A DNA stretch of 64,000 nt, taken from assembly GCA_946800325.1 (NCBI GenBank), contig OX326960.1:9770893-9834892 (forward strand), in the 5' to 3' direction. The notes under the pieces are model-generated. The model ran no database searches. It was given only the letters and a program-made list of their open reading frames with translations, and was not told the DNA's origin. A program made the position numbers and the translations under genes. How positions within the stretch are numbered: the first letter of the stretch is position 1; each line of letters begins with the position of its first letter. Source of the DNA: Luzula sylvatica (taxonomy: Eukaryota; Streptophyta; Magnoliopsida; Poales; Juncaceae). Positions 41,488 to 54,030 of this stretch are shown here, in pieces.

Positions 41488-43250
41488 TTTAGGGTTTAGG
41501 TTTATGGTTTAGGGTTTTAGGGTTTGGGGTTTAGGGTTTAGGGTTTAGGGTTTGGGGTTTGGGGTTTAGGGGTTTACGTGTTTATGGTTTTAGGGTTTAG
41601 GGTTTTAGGGTTTTACGGTTTAGGGTTTAGGGTTTAGTGTTTAAGGGTTTTATGGTTTAGGGTTTTGGGTTTAGGGTTTATGGTTTATGGCTTAGGGTTT
41701 GGTGTTTAGTGTTTAGTGTTTAGTGTTTAGGGTTTAGGGTTTATGGTTTATGGTATAGGTTTTAGATTTTAGGGTTTAGGGTTTAGGGTTTAGGGTTTAG
41801 GGTTTATGGTTTATGGTTTAGGGATTAGGGTTTGGGACTTTGGGACTTTGGGTTTTGGGTTTAGGGTTTAGGGTTTAGGGTTTAGGGTTTGGGGTTTTAG
41901 GGGTTTATTGTTTTAGGGTTTAGGGTTTAGTGTTTAGGATCTATGGTTCTCGGGTTTAGTGTTTAGGGTTCATGGTTTATGGTTTTGGGTTTTGGGTTTT
42001 GGGTTTTGGGTTTATGGTTTAGGGTTTAGGGTTTGGGGTTTGGGGTTTAGGGTTTTATTTGGCAGTTTTTAGGGATTAGGGTTTTGGGTTTCGGGTTCAG
42101 GATTTGGGGTTTGGGGTTTAGGATTTAGGGATTAGGGCTTGGGGTTTCGGGTTTCGGGTTTCGGGTTTCGGGCTTGGGGTTTGGGGTTTGGAGTTTGCGG
42201 TTTAGGGTTTAGGGTTCACGGTTTACTGTTTAGGGTTTATGGTTTAGGATTTAGCGTTAAGGGTTTATGGTATAGGGTTTAGGTTTGATGGTTTAGGGTT
42301 TAGGGTATATGGTTTATGGTTTAGGGTCTAGGGTCTAGGGTCTAGGGTTTAGGATTTAGGGTTTAGGGTGTAGGGTTTATGGTTTATGGTTTAGGGTTTA
42401 GGGTTTATGGTTTAGGTTTTAGGGTTTATGGTTTAGGGTTTAGGGGTTCGGGGATTAGGGTTTTATTGTTTAGGGTTTAGGGTTGTAGGGTTTTTGGGTT
42501 TATGGTTTAGGATTTAATGTATAAGGGTTTTATGGTTTAGGGTTTAGGGTTTAGGGTTTATCGTTTAGGGTTTAGTGTTTAGTGTTTAGGATTTAGGGTT
42601 TATGGTCTAGGGTTTATGGTTTATGTTTTAGGGTTTAGGGTTTAGGGTTTATGGTTTAGGGTATTGGGATTAGGGTTTGGGGTTTGGGGTTTAGGGTTTA
42701 GGGTTTATGGTTTGGGGTTTGGGGTTTGGGGTTTGGGGTTCGGTCTAGGGTTTAGGGGTTTGGAGTTTGGGGTTTATGGTTTATGGTGCAGGGTTCATGG
42801 TTTCGGGTTTAGGGTTTAGGGTTCAGGGTTTAGGGTTTTGGGTTTCGGGTTTGGGGTTTGGGGTTTAGGGTTTAGGGTTTGGGGTTTGGGGTTTGGGGTT
42901 TCGGGTATCGGGTTTCTGGTTTAAGGTTTGCGGTTTAGGGTTTAGGGTTTATTGTTTAGGGTTTAGGGTTTAGGGTTTAGGGTTTCAGGGTTTCAGGGTT
43001 TAGGGTGTAGGGTTTAGGGTTTATGGTTTAGGGTTTAGGGTTTAGTATTTAGCATTTAGGGTTTAGGGTTCACGATTTAGGGTTTATGGTCTAGGGTTTA
43101 GTGTTAATGGTTTAGGTTTTATGGTTTAGGGTTTAGGGTTTAGGGTCTAGGGTCCAGGGTTTGGGGTTTATGGTTTAGGGTTTAGGGTTTATGGTTTAGG
43201 GTTTATGGTTTGGGGTTTAGGGTTTATGGTTTAGGGTTTGGGGTTTATGA

Positions 43251-43377
43251 TTTTATTTGTCAGTATTTTGGATGTTAAATACCGCTGGATGCAAGGGAAT
43301 GATTGATCAACGAGCGAATCAATACTTGATTATTCGAGATAGTGACTTTTGTTGCCGGCAGTGTTCAAGGTTTCTAG
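43251..43377. repeat. non-telomeric island, copy 2
   Basis: Appears identical to copy 1 by eye. The 1,890-bp offset from copy 1 matches the offset of flanking telomere-like variants, so the whole block was duplicated. Confidence 0.85.
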
Positions 43378-43898
43378 TTTAGGGTTTAGGTTTAGGGTTT
43401 AGGGTTTTAGGGTTTGGGGTTTAGGGTTTAGGGTTTAGGGTTTGGGGTTTTGGGGTTTAGGTGTTTACGGTTTTAGGGTTTTACGGTTTATGGTTAAGGG
43501 TTTAGTGTTTAAGGGTTTTATGGTTTAGGGTTTTGGGTTTAGGGTTTATGGTTTATGGCTTAGGGTTTGGTGTTTAGTGTTTAGTGTTTAGTGTTTAGGG
43601 TTTAGGGTTTATGGTTTATGGTATAGGTTTTAGATTTTAGGGTTTAGGGTTTATGGTTTATGGTTTAGGGATTAGGGTTTGGGGTTTGGGATTTAGGGTT
43701 TTGGGTTTAGGGTTTAGGGTTTAGGGTTTAGGGTTTGGGGTTTTAGGGGTTTATTGTTTTAGGGTTTAGGGTTTAGTGTTTAGGATCTATGGTTTTCGGG
43801 TTTAGTGTTTAGGGTTCATGGTTTATGGTTTAGGGTTTTGGGTTTTGGGTTTTGGGTTTATGATTTAGGGTTTAGGGTTTAGGGTTTGGGGTTTAGGG

Positions 43899-44015
43899 TT
43901 TTATTTGGCAGTTTTTTGGATGTTAAATACCGTTGGATGCAAGGGAATGATTGATCAACGAACGAATCGGTACATGATTATTCGAGATAGTGACTTTTGT
44001 TGCAGAAGTGTTTAA
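43899..44015. repeat. non-telomeric island, copy 3 (diverged)
   Basis: Same sequence with several substitutions (CCGTTGG for CCGCTGG, AACGAATCGGTACATG for AGCGAATCAATACTTG) and a shortened end (TTGCAGAAGTG). A trace of a fourth copy (TTTTATTTGGCAG) is at about 42051. Confidence 0.82.
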
Positions 44016-47000
44016 GTTTCGGGTTTGGGGTTTGGGGTTTGGGGTTTGGGGTTTGGGGTTAGGGGATTGGGTTTGGGGTTTGGGGTTTGGGCTTTGGGCT
44101 TTGGAGTTTGGGGTTTGGGGTTTGGGGTTTGGTGTTTGGGGTTTTGGGTTTTGTGTCTAGGGTTTAGGGTTTTAGGGTTCAGGGTTCATGGTTCAGGGTT
44201 TGGGGTTTGGGGTTTGGGGTTTGGGGTTCAGGGTTTAGGGTTTATGGTTCAGGGTTCATGGTTTCGGGTTTAGGGTTCAGGGTTTACGGTTTCGTGTTTC
44301 GGGTTCAGGGTTTGGAGTTTGGGGTTTAGGATTTAGGGATTAGGGCTAGGGGTTTCGGGTTTCGGGTTTCGGGTTTAGGGTTTTAGGGTTTAGGGTTTAG
44401 GGTTTAGTGTTTATGGTTAAGGGTTTTGGGTTTAGGGTTTAGGGTGTAGGGTTTAGGGTTCATGGTTTACTGTGTAGGGTTTTTGTTTTAGGGTTTAGCG
44501 TTAAGGGTTTATGGTCTAGGGTTTAGGTTTTATGGTTCAGGGTTTAGGGTATAGGGTTTAGGGTCTAGGGTCTAGGGTATAGGGTTTAGGGTTTAGGGTT
44601 TAGGGTTTATGGTTTAGGGTTTATGGTTTAGGTTTTAGGGTTTATGGTTTAGGGGTTCAGGGGATTAGGGTTTTATTCTTTAGGGTTTAGGGTTCTAGGG
44701 TTTTAGGGTTTATGGTTTAGGATGTAATGTATAAGGGTTTTATGGTTTAGGGTTTAGGGTTTATTGTTTAGGGTTTAGGGTTTATCGTTTAGGGTTTAGG
44801 GTTTAGTGTTTAGGGTTTATGGTTTATGGTTTATGTCTTAGGGTTTAGGGTTTAGGGTTTAGGGTTTAGGGTTTATGGTTTATGGTTTTGGGATTAGGGT
44901 TTGGGGTTTGGTGTTTAGTGTTTAGGGTTTAGGGTTTATGGTTTGGGGTTTGTGGTTTGGGCTTTGGGGTTTGGGGTTTGGGGTTTGGGGTTCGGTCTAG
45001 GGTTTAGGGGTTTGGGGTTTGGGGTTTAGGGTTTATGGTTCAGGGTTCATGGTTTCGGGTTTAAGGTTTAGGGTTCTAGGGTTTAGGGTTTTGGGTTTAG
45101 GGTTTCGGGTTCTACGGTTCTAGGGGTTTGGGGTTTAGGGATTGGGGTTTGGGGTTTAGGGTTTCGGGTTTCGGGTTTCGGGTTTCGGGTTATGGGTTTT
45201 GGGTTTATTATTTAGGTTTTAGGGTTTATTGTTTAGGGTTTGGGGTTTTAGGGTTTATGGTTTTGTGTTTTGTGTTTTGTGTTTAGTGTTTAGGGTTTAG
45301 GGGTTAGGGTTTGGGGTTCACGGTTTAGTGTTTAGGGTTTATGGTTTGGGGTTTAGCGTTAAGGGTTTATGGTCTAGGGTTTAGGTTTTATGGTTTAGGG
45401 TTTAGGGTATATGGTTTATGGTTTAGGGTCTAGGGTCTAGGGTTTAGGGTTTAGGGTTTATGGTTTATGGTTTAGGGTTTAGGGTTTAGGGTTTAGGGTT
45501 TAGGGTTTAGGGGTTCAGGGGATTAGGGTTTTATTGTTTAGGGTTTAGGGTTCTAGGGTTTTAGGGTTTATGGTTTAGGATTTAATGTATAAGGGTTTTA
45601 TGGTTTAGGGTTTAGGGTTTACTGTTTAGGGTTTAGGGTTTTGGGTTTATGGTTTATGTTTTAGGGTTTAGGGTTTAGGGTTCAGGGTTTATGGTTTATG
45701 GTTTTGGGATTAGGGTTTGGGGTTTGGTGTTTAGTGTTTAGGGTTTGGGGTTTATGGTTTGGGGTTTGGGCTTTGGGCTTTGGGGTTTGGGGTTTGGGGT
45801 TCGGTCTAGGGTTTAGGGGTTTGGGGTTTGGGGTTTAGGGTTTATGGTTCAAGGTTCATGGTTTCGGGTTTAAGGTTTAGGGTTCTAGGGTTTAGTGTTT
45901 TGGGTTTAGGGTTTAGGGTTCTAGGGTTCTAGGGGTTTAGGGTTTAGGGTTTGGGGTTTGGGGTTTTGTGTACAGGGTTCGGGGTTTGGGGTTTAGGGTT
46001 TAGGGTTTCGGGTTTAGGGTTTTGGGTTTCGGGTTTCGGGTTTGGGGTTTGGGGTTTAGGGTTTTAGGGTTATGGGTTTTGGGTTTATTATTTAGGTTTT
46101 AGGGTTTATTGTTTAGGGTTTGGGGTTTTAGGGTTTATGGTTTTGTGTTTTGTGTTTAGTGTTTAGAGTTTAGGGTTTAGGGTTTAGGGTTCACGGTTTA
46201 GTGTTTAGGGTTTATGGTTTGGGGTTTAGCGTTAAGGGTTTATGGTCTAGGGTTTATGTTTAATGGTTTAGGGTTTAGGGTTTAGGGTATAGGGTTTAGG
46301 GTTTAAGGTCTAGGGTCTAGGGTCTAGGGTCTATGGGTTGGGGTTTAGGGTTTAGGGTTTAGGGTTTAAGGTTTAGGATTTATGGTTTATCGATTTGGGT
46401 TTAGGGTTTATGGTTTATGTTTATGGTTTAGGTTTGGGATTTAGGGGTTTAGGGGATTATGGTTTTAGGGTTTAGGGTTTAGGATTCTAGGGTTTTAGGG
46501 TTTAGGGTTTAGGGTTTAATGTATAAGGGGTTTAGGGTTTTGGGTTTTGGGTTTATTGTTTAGGCTTTATGGTTTATGGTTTAGGGTTTATGGTTTAGGG
46601 TTTAGTGTTTAGGGTTTATGGTTCATGGTCTAGGGTTTAGGGTTTAGGTTTCAGGGTTTAGGATTTAGGGTTTTGTGTTTAGGGTTTAGGGTTTAGTGTT
46701 TAGGGTTTAGGATTTATGGATTAGGGTTTGGGGTATAGGTTTTAGGGTTTAGGGTTTTGGTTTTAGGGTTTATGGTTTAGGGTTTAGGGTTTATGGTTCA
46801 TGGTCTAGGGGTTGGGGTTTGGGGTTTAGGGTTTATGGTTTAGTGCTTAGGGTTTAGGGTTTTGGGTTTAGGGTTTATGGTTTATGGTTTTGGGATTAAG
46901 GTTTGGGGTTTGGGGTTTAGGGTTTAGGTTTTAGGGTTGAGGGTTTAGGGTTTAGTGTTTAGGGTTTAGGGTTTAGGGAATAGGGTTTAGGGTTCACGAT

Positions 47001-50000
47001 TTAGTGTTTAGGGTTTATGGTTTAGGGTTTAGGGTTAAGGGTTTAAGGTCTAGGGTTTATGGTTTATGGTTTAGGGTTTAGGGTTTAGGGTTTAGGGTTT
47101 AGGGTTTAGGGTCTAGGGTTTATTGTTTTGGGTTTAGGGTTTAGGGTTTATGGATTAGGTTTTAGGGTTTATGGTTTAGGGTTTGGGGTTTAGGGTTTAG
47201 GGGATTAAGGTTTTAGGGTTTTGGGTTTATGGATTAGGTTTTAGGGTTTATAGTTTAGGGTTTGGGGTTTAGGGTTTAGGGGATTAAGGTTTTAGGGTTT
47301 AGGGTTTATGGTTTAGGGTTTAATGTATAATGGGTTTAGGGTTTAGGGTTTTGGGTTTAGGGTTTAGGGATTAGGGTTTATGGTTTATTGTTTTGGGATT
47401 AGGGTTTGGGGTTTTGGGTTTAGGGTTTATAGTTTAGGGTTTATGGCTTGGGGTTTATTGTTTAGGGTTAATGGTTTGGGGTTTAGGGTTTGGGGTTTGG
47501 GGTTTGGGGTTTCGGGTTTATGGTTTAGGGTTCATGGTATCAGGTTTAGGGTTTAGGGTTCAGGGTTTAGGGTTTCGGGTTCAGGGTTTGGGGTTTGGGG
47601 TTTCGGGTTTGGGGTTTAGGGTTTCGGGTTTCGGGTTTCGGGTTTCGGGTTTAGGGTTTATTATTTAGGTTTTAGGGTTTACGGTTTAGGGTTTTGAGGG
47701 TTTAGGGTTTAGGGTTCTGTGTTTAGTGTTTAGGGTTTAGGATTTAGGGTTTACGATTTATATTTTAGGGTTTATGATTTAGGGTTTAGGGTTAAGGGTT
47801 TAAGGTCTAGGGTTTATGGTTTATGGTTTGGGGTTTGGGGTTTAGGGTTTAGGGTTTATGGTTTAGGGTCTAGGGTCTAGGGTCTAGGGTTTAGGGTTTA
47901 TGGTTTAGGGATTAGGGTCTATGGTTTAGGGTTTGGGTTTAGGGGTTTATAGTTTTAGGGTTTTAGGGTTTATGGTTTAGGGTTTAGTGTTTAAGGGTTT
48001 TAGGGTTTACGGTTTATGGTTTACGGTTTAGGGTTTGGTGTTTATGGTTTAGGGTTTAGTGTTTAGGGTTTAGGGTTTATGGTTTATGGTTTATGGTTTA
48101 GGGTTTTGGGATTAGGGTTTGGGGTTTGGGGTTTAGGGTTTATGATTTAGGGTTTTGGGTTTTGCGTTTAGGGTTTAGGGTTTAGGGTTCATGGTTTAGG
48201 GTTTAGTGTTTAAGGGTTTTAGGCTTTAGGGTTTTGGGTTTTGGGTTTAGGGTTTATGGTTTAGGGTTTAGGGTTTAGTGTTTAGTGTTTAGGGTTTAGG
48301 GTTTTTGGTTTATTGTTTTGGGATTAGGGTTTGGGGTTTTGGGTTTAGGGTTTATGGTTTAGGGTTTATGGCTTGTGGTTTAGGGTTTAGGGTTAATGGT
48401 TTGGGGTTTAGGGTTTGGGGTTTGGGGTTTGGGGTTCGGGGTTTCGGGTTTATGGTTCAGGGTTCATGGTATCAGGTTTAGGGTTTAGGGTTCAGGGTTT
48501 AGGGTTTCGGGTTCAGGGTTTGGGGTTTGGGGTTTCGGGTTTGGGGTTTCGGGTTTCGGGTTTCGGGTTTCGGGTTACGGGTTTCGGGTTTAGGGTTTTA
48601 GGGTTTAGGGTTTATTATTTAGGTTTTAGGGTTTACGGTTTAGGGTTTTGAGGGTTTTGGGTTTAGGGTTCTGTGTTTAGTATTAGGGTTTAGGGTTTAC
48701 GATTTATATTTTAGGGTTTATGATTTAGGGTTTAGGGTTAAGGGTTTAAGGTCTAGGGTTTATGGGTTATGGTTTGGGGTTTGGGGTTTAGGGTTTAGGG
48801 TTTAGGGTTTAGGGTTTAGGGTCTAGGGTTTAGGGTTTAGGGTTTATGGTTTAGGGATTAGGGTCTATGGTTTAGGGTTTGGGTTTAGGGGTTTATAGTT
48901 TTAGGGTTTTAGGGTTTATGGTTTAGGGTTTAGTGTTTAAGGGTTTTATGGTTTACGGTTTATGGTTTACGGTTTAGGGTTTGGTGTTTATGGTTTAGGG
49001 TTTAGTGTTTAGGATTTAGGGTTTATGGTTTAGGGTTTAGGGTTTGGGGTTTGGGGTTTAGGGTTTATGATTTAGGGTTTTGGGTTTTGCGTTTAGGGTT
49101 TAGGGTTTATGGTTCATGGTTTAGGGTTTAGTGTTTTGGGTTTTGGGTTTAGGGTTTAGGGTTTATGGTTTTTGGTTTATTGTTTGGGGTTTAGGGTTTA
49201 GGTTTAGGGTTTAGGGTTTATGGTTTATGGTTTTGGGATTAGGGTTTGGGGATTGGGGATTGGGGTTTGGGGTTTAGGGTTTAGGATTTAGGGTTTAGGG
49301 TTTTGGGTTTATGGTTTTTTGGTACAGGGTTTAAGGTTTTGGGTCTTAGGGGTTTATTGTTTTAGGTTTTAGGGTTTAGGGTTTCTGGTTTATGGTTTTA
49401 GGGTTTAATGTTTAGTGTTTATGTTTTATGGTTTATGGTTTAGGGTTTAGGATTTAGGGTTTAGGGCTTAGGGTTTAGGGTTTAGTGTTTATGGTTTATG
49501 GTTTTAGGGTTTAATGTTTAGGGTTTATTGTTTAGGGTTTAGGATTTAGGGTTTAGGGTTTAGGGTTTAGGGCTTATGGTTTAGGGTGTATGGCTTAGGG
49601 TTTTATGGTTTAGTGTTTAGGGTTTAAGGTTTAAGGTTTAGTGTTTAGGGTTTGATGTTTAGGGTTTAGGGTTTAGGGTTTTGGATTCAGGGTTTAGGGC
49701 TTAGGGTTTAGGGTTTGAGGTTTAGGGTTTAGGGTTTAGGGATTTAGGGTTTAGGATTTTAGGGGTCTATTGTTTTAGGGTTTAGGATTTAGGGATTAGG
49801 GTTTGGTGTTTAGGGTTTAGGGTTTAGGGTTTAGGGCTTAGAGTGTATGGTTTAGGGTTTTAGGGTTTTATGGCTTAGGGTTTAGGGTTTATGGTTTAGG
49901 GTTTAGGGTTTGGGATTTCGGGTTTGGGGTTTGGGGTTTGGGGTTTGGGGTTTGGGGTTTTAGGGTGTAGGGTTTATTGTTTAGGTTTTAGGGTGTAGGG

Positions 50001-51034
50001 TTTCGGGTTTAGGGTTTATGGTTTAGGGTTTGGGGTTTAGGGGTTCATGGTTTTAGGGTTTAGTGTTTAAGGTTTTAGGGTTTTAGGGTTTATGGTTTAG
50101 GGTTTAGTGTTTAAGGGTTTTAGGGTTTAGGGTTTACGGTTTAGGGTTTAGGGTTTAGTGTTTAGTGTTTAGGGTTCATGGTTTATGCTTTAGGATTTAG
50201 GGTTTAGGATTTAGGGTTTAGGGTTTAGGGTGTATGGTTTATGGTTTTGGGATTAGGGTTTGGGGTTTGGGGTTTGGGGTTTAGGGTTTATGATTTAGGG
50301 TTTTGGGTTTTGGGTTTAGGGTTTAGGGTTTATAGTTTAGGGTTTAGTGTTTAAGGGCTTTAGGATTTAGGGTTTAGGGTTTAGGGTTTAGGGCTTATGG
50401 TTTATGGTGTATGGCTTAGGGTTTTAGGGTTTATTGTTTAGGATTTAGGGTTTGAGGTTTAGTGTTTAGGATTTAGGGTTTTGGATTCAGGGTTTAGGGC
50501 TTAGGGTTTAGGGTTTAGGGTTTATGGTTTAGGGTTAGGGGTTTAGGGGTTTAGGGGTTTAGGGTTTTAGGGTTTAGGGTTTATGGTTCTAGGGTTTTAG
50601 GGTTTAGGGTTTAGGTTTAGGGTTTAGTGTTTAAGGGTTTTAGGGTTTAGGGTTTACGGTTTACGGTTTACGGTTTAGGGTTTTTGGTTTAGGGTTTAGG
50701 GTTTAGTGTTTAGGGTTTAGGGTTTATGGTTTATGGTTTTCGGATTAGGGTTTGGGGTTTGGGGTTTAGGGTTTATGATTTAGGGTTTTGGGTTTTGGGT
50801 TTATGGTTTATGGATTAGGGTTTAGTGTTTATGGTTTAGGGTTTGGGGTTTAGGGGATTATGGTTTTAGGGTTTAGGGTTTAGGGTTCTAGGGTTTTAGG
50901 GTTTATGGTTTATGGTTTAATGTATAAGGGGTTTAGGGTTTAGGGTTTACTGTTTAGGGTTTAGGATTTATGGTTTAGGGTTTAGGGTTTAGTGTTTATG
51001 GTTTATGGTTCATTGTCTAGGGTTTAGGGTTTAG

Positions 51035-51039
51035 GGTTT
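51035..51039. other. target-site duplication of E6, left copy
   Basis: GGTTT before the LTR start. GGTTT also follows the other LTR at 56700-56704. The target is itself telomere-like, where GGTTT is frequent, so the match alone is weak evidence. Confidence 0.7.
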
Positions 51040-52123
51040 TGATAAACGGGTTTTCAATCACTTTTAATTTGAAATATCGTTGTATGTGAAAACCAATTCA
51101 ATCAACAAGTTTGGAAATATATGTGTATAGTGGAAATATGAAAGTTCGTTCCGCGAGGAGTATATGCGTCGAATAATGAATCAAAACAAGCAAAAATGAA
51201 AAGGGCAGAAACTTTTCCACAGAGAGCTATTGCGTCAAAATATGATTAAGATTCAGATCATTAAAATAAATATTTCGAAGTTTCCAAAATTAATGGAAAT
51301 TAGTCTACAGAGAGGTCTGAATGTTATCAAATTTATCCTAAAATTTCAAACAATTTGAACAACGGAATAAAAAGTTATTAACGAATTACAATCAGGTCTC
51401 TGAAAAAAGTCCCCTGGAAACAGCAGGTTTTCAGTTTAAGTGACAGTATTCAAAAATTCATATCAATTCGAATATTTCATGAAATTCTACGATTCAAAAA
51501 GTTTGCGAAACTAGAAATCAAGATCTATGCAGAACAAAAAGAGAACAAAAATATCACACAAAGAGAGCAAATTATCACACAAAGAGAGCAAAAGATCGAT
51601 TGCAAGAAACAAGATTTAAGCAAGAACTAGATTCAAACAAGGGTTTCTTTACACAACTTCAAAACAATCATTCAACATACAAGAAATTCAAGATAGAAAA
51701 GAATACACCTAGATTGAGTAAAGAAAAGCTTCAACGCGTCAAGAAGAGCGTCCTTTTCCTCGCTAGTGTTGTCGCTCAATTGACCACCGAAAGGAGAATG
51801 CTCCGAGTCACGGCAAGCTTGCTTCGTTGGTCACCGAAAGGAAAGAATCCTCAAGTCACGGACTCACTAGAAGAAAGGTCACCAAAAGGAGAGGCTCCGA
51901 GTCATGGTTGACACCTTCACTAAGCTCCGAAAGAGGAAACCACCCAGTCACGGTCTCAACACAACTCCACAAGTCCCGAAAGGAGAAATCCCCGAGTCAC
52001 GGTTAGTCTCGAGAAAGGTCGATTCGCCGAAAGGAAGGATGTCCAAGTCACGGTCGAATCTCCCGAACAATCGAGTAGGATCTTGAATGGTTCTTGATGT
52101 TCTTGAAAGTTCTTGGAAGTGCT

Positions 52124-52163
<40 letters not shown>

Positions 52164-52625
52164 GGGGAGGGAAGAAGAATCAATCTCTGCCCAAGGGCCT
52201 TGGGGTCTTATTTATAGTGTCCTTGGGGATTTCCCATTGGCCGAGAGATGGGTGAGAGGATTGAGGGTAGTTGGGGATGGTAGGTGAGGTTGGTGGGGTT
52301 GTAGAGTGGCAATTGTGTGAGTGGTTTTCGAGTAGAGTTTGGTGTAATGTCTTATGTTGATGATTATTTGCCTTCTCCTTCACACGTGTACCGAATTGGT
52401 CGGTATGATATATCGATTTTAATGGCGCGAGGAGATGAAGGCAACTATACTCTTGGATTGCCGAGAATTCCCACCTAAAATCTGTAATTAAGCAATAAAA
52501 CACACTTAGTGATGAAATATTCTTGTTATCTCAAATATGAACAATTGTATATATAAAGTTGTGATTCAAAAGGGCTAAAATCCCTAAATTAGCTATCAAA
52601 AAGGTGCTTTATTTTCCTCTTATCA
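51040..52625 (-). mobile_element. E6 3' LTR
   Basis: 1586 bp. On the minus strand starts TGATAAGAGGAAAATAAAG and ends CCCGTTTATCA. It contains a TATA box near 52207-52214, a GA tract (52126-52160) and the spaced ACCGAAAGGAG...GAGTCACGG module (51785-52060) shared with LTR B. About 209 bp (near 51523-51731) are absent from the 5' LTR. Confidence 0.87.
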
Positions 52626-52640
52626 AATACCCCCACACTT
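52626..52640 (-). other. E6 3' polypurine tract
   Basis: AAGTGTGGGGGTATT on the minus strand, abutting the LTR. Confidence 0.85.
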
Positions 52641-53305
52641 AAACCCTTCATCGTCCTCGATCAATTGGAGAATTATATCACAAAACAAAGAATCGCAGTA
52701 GATTTTGTTGAAGTTGTATTCGTTATTTAAAAACTCATTTCATGAATCAAATGGTTCACTCTCATTTCATCAAGTTCACTAGTATTTAGAATGATATTGG
52801 TCTTTTCATTATTAGATCTCGAAATTAACTCGAAATTTCATAAGAGTTTTTCATGACACTCGATCTCAAGCGGTAAGAGCGACTTAAACGTTTTTACTTC
52901 GAATTTCTTCACTCCACAATCTCAAAAGAACTCAATTCGAAAGCTATTATCGGGCCAAAATTTCCCGTTTTGCTAGATGATCTTAAATGCAAGTTATTCA
53001 TTTTAAAACACATTTGGTACAATGGTACAAGGTTCATACCCGTTTTCGATCAATTTCCCCGCTCATTCGTTTTCTTTTCTCTCTTTGGAAGTCTTTAACC
53101 GAACACCCCACTACACCGAAATGCAATGAGGTTACTCGCGGTGTTGTCTTTTGACCTTCATCTTTTCTCACTTAGTTTTTTTTTTTTTTTCTTTTCTTTT
53201 TTCTTTTCTCTCTTTGGAAGTCTTTAACCGAACGCCCCACTACACCGAAATGCAATGAGGTTACGCTCGGTGTTGTCTTTTGACCTTCATATTTTCTCAC
53301 TTATA

Positions 53306-53347
<42 letters not shown>

Positions 53348-54030
53348 AACGAGCGGGTATATTTGATCTACTAACGGGTCCACACAAACGGTTATTTCAT
53401 AGTGCAATTGGTCATATTTTAAATCTAGCAAAACGTACTTTAACGGCCACGCTAAGAACTTTACTCATAAGTCCCATATCAATTACGGGTTCGAAAATCG
53501 AGTTAAAACGTATCGCATGAACCGCGCATCGATCAAGTGCCTCAAACTCGTGAAATTTGAAACAATAGGGCTGGAATCCCCGAATAGATCTCTTCAAAAT
53601 CATAACCAAATCCTTTAAAATATTTTGCAAACTTTTAGTTTTGAGAGCGAAATTCAGAGTTAAATGAAATTTTGTTTTAAAAACGACGATTTAGTTCAAT
53701 TCAGTGGAGAAAAATCTTTTATTGCAATTTAGAGTTGTTTTGTGATTAGCAATGCTCCCAGATTTAAGTGGATACTTTTTATAAAAAATAAAAAAAAAAA
53801 TTTAATGTTTTTAAATTTTCAATTTTCCCTGATTTTTTTAATTTTTAATTGGGCTCATACAGGTCAAAGATTGTACGTTACCCCCCCACACTTAGAGATT
53901 ACTTGTCCTCAAGTATAAAAAATCGAAAATTTCAAAAAGAGGGATAATAGAGAGATACAACCTTTGATGCGTGGGCGTGCCTCCCTTGCTAGCGCTCTCG
54001 TTTGTGGTCTCGAGCTCGACCATGCCGATG
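52641..54030 (-). mobile_element. E6 3' non-coding region
   Basis: About 1.4 kb between ORF stop and polypurine tract. It contains a 129-bp tandem duplication (from about 53075 and 53204) with GGAAGTCTTTAACCGAAC, CCCCACTACACCGAAATG and two long T runs (53177-53191, 53316-53346), then AT-rich sequence. The internal polypurine tract is at 53879-53893. It lacks the CCGTT-NN-AACGG array and the TCATGACTCAC repeats of its larger relatives. Confidence 0.75.

Larger units (their letters stand above)
39689..51034 (+). repeat. degenerate TTTAGGG telomere-like array with higher-order repeats
   Basis: 11.3 kb of G-rich-strand heptamer-like DNA. Variants include TTTGGGG, TTTCGGG, TTTATGG, TTTAGTG, CTTAGGG and TCTAGGG, with only short runs of perfect units (for example about 47071-47115). 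A marker phrase GGTTCACGGTTTA (or a close variant) recurs at about 40295, 42213, 44457, 45315, 46188 and 46991, with TTTACGATTTA forms at about 47750 and 48697. The array is thus built of duplicated blocks of roughly 0.75-2.2 kb. All ORFs here are repeat artefacts rich in GLGFGV-type text. Confidence 0.93.

Noticed and set aside
40052..48651. ORFs rich in GFGVWGLGF (40052-40273, 44025-44273, 47471-47668, 48415-48651)
   Set aside because: Products of TTTGGGG/TTTCGGG variants in the telomere-like array.
39689..51034. Functional telomere
   Set aside because: Too many variant heptamers, higher-order duplications and flanking elements on both sides. It is interstitial.
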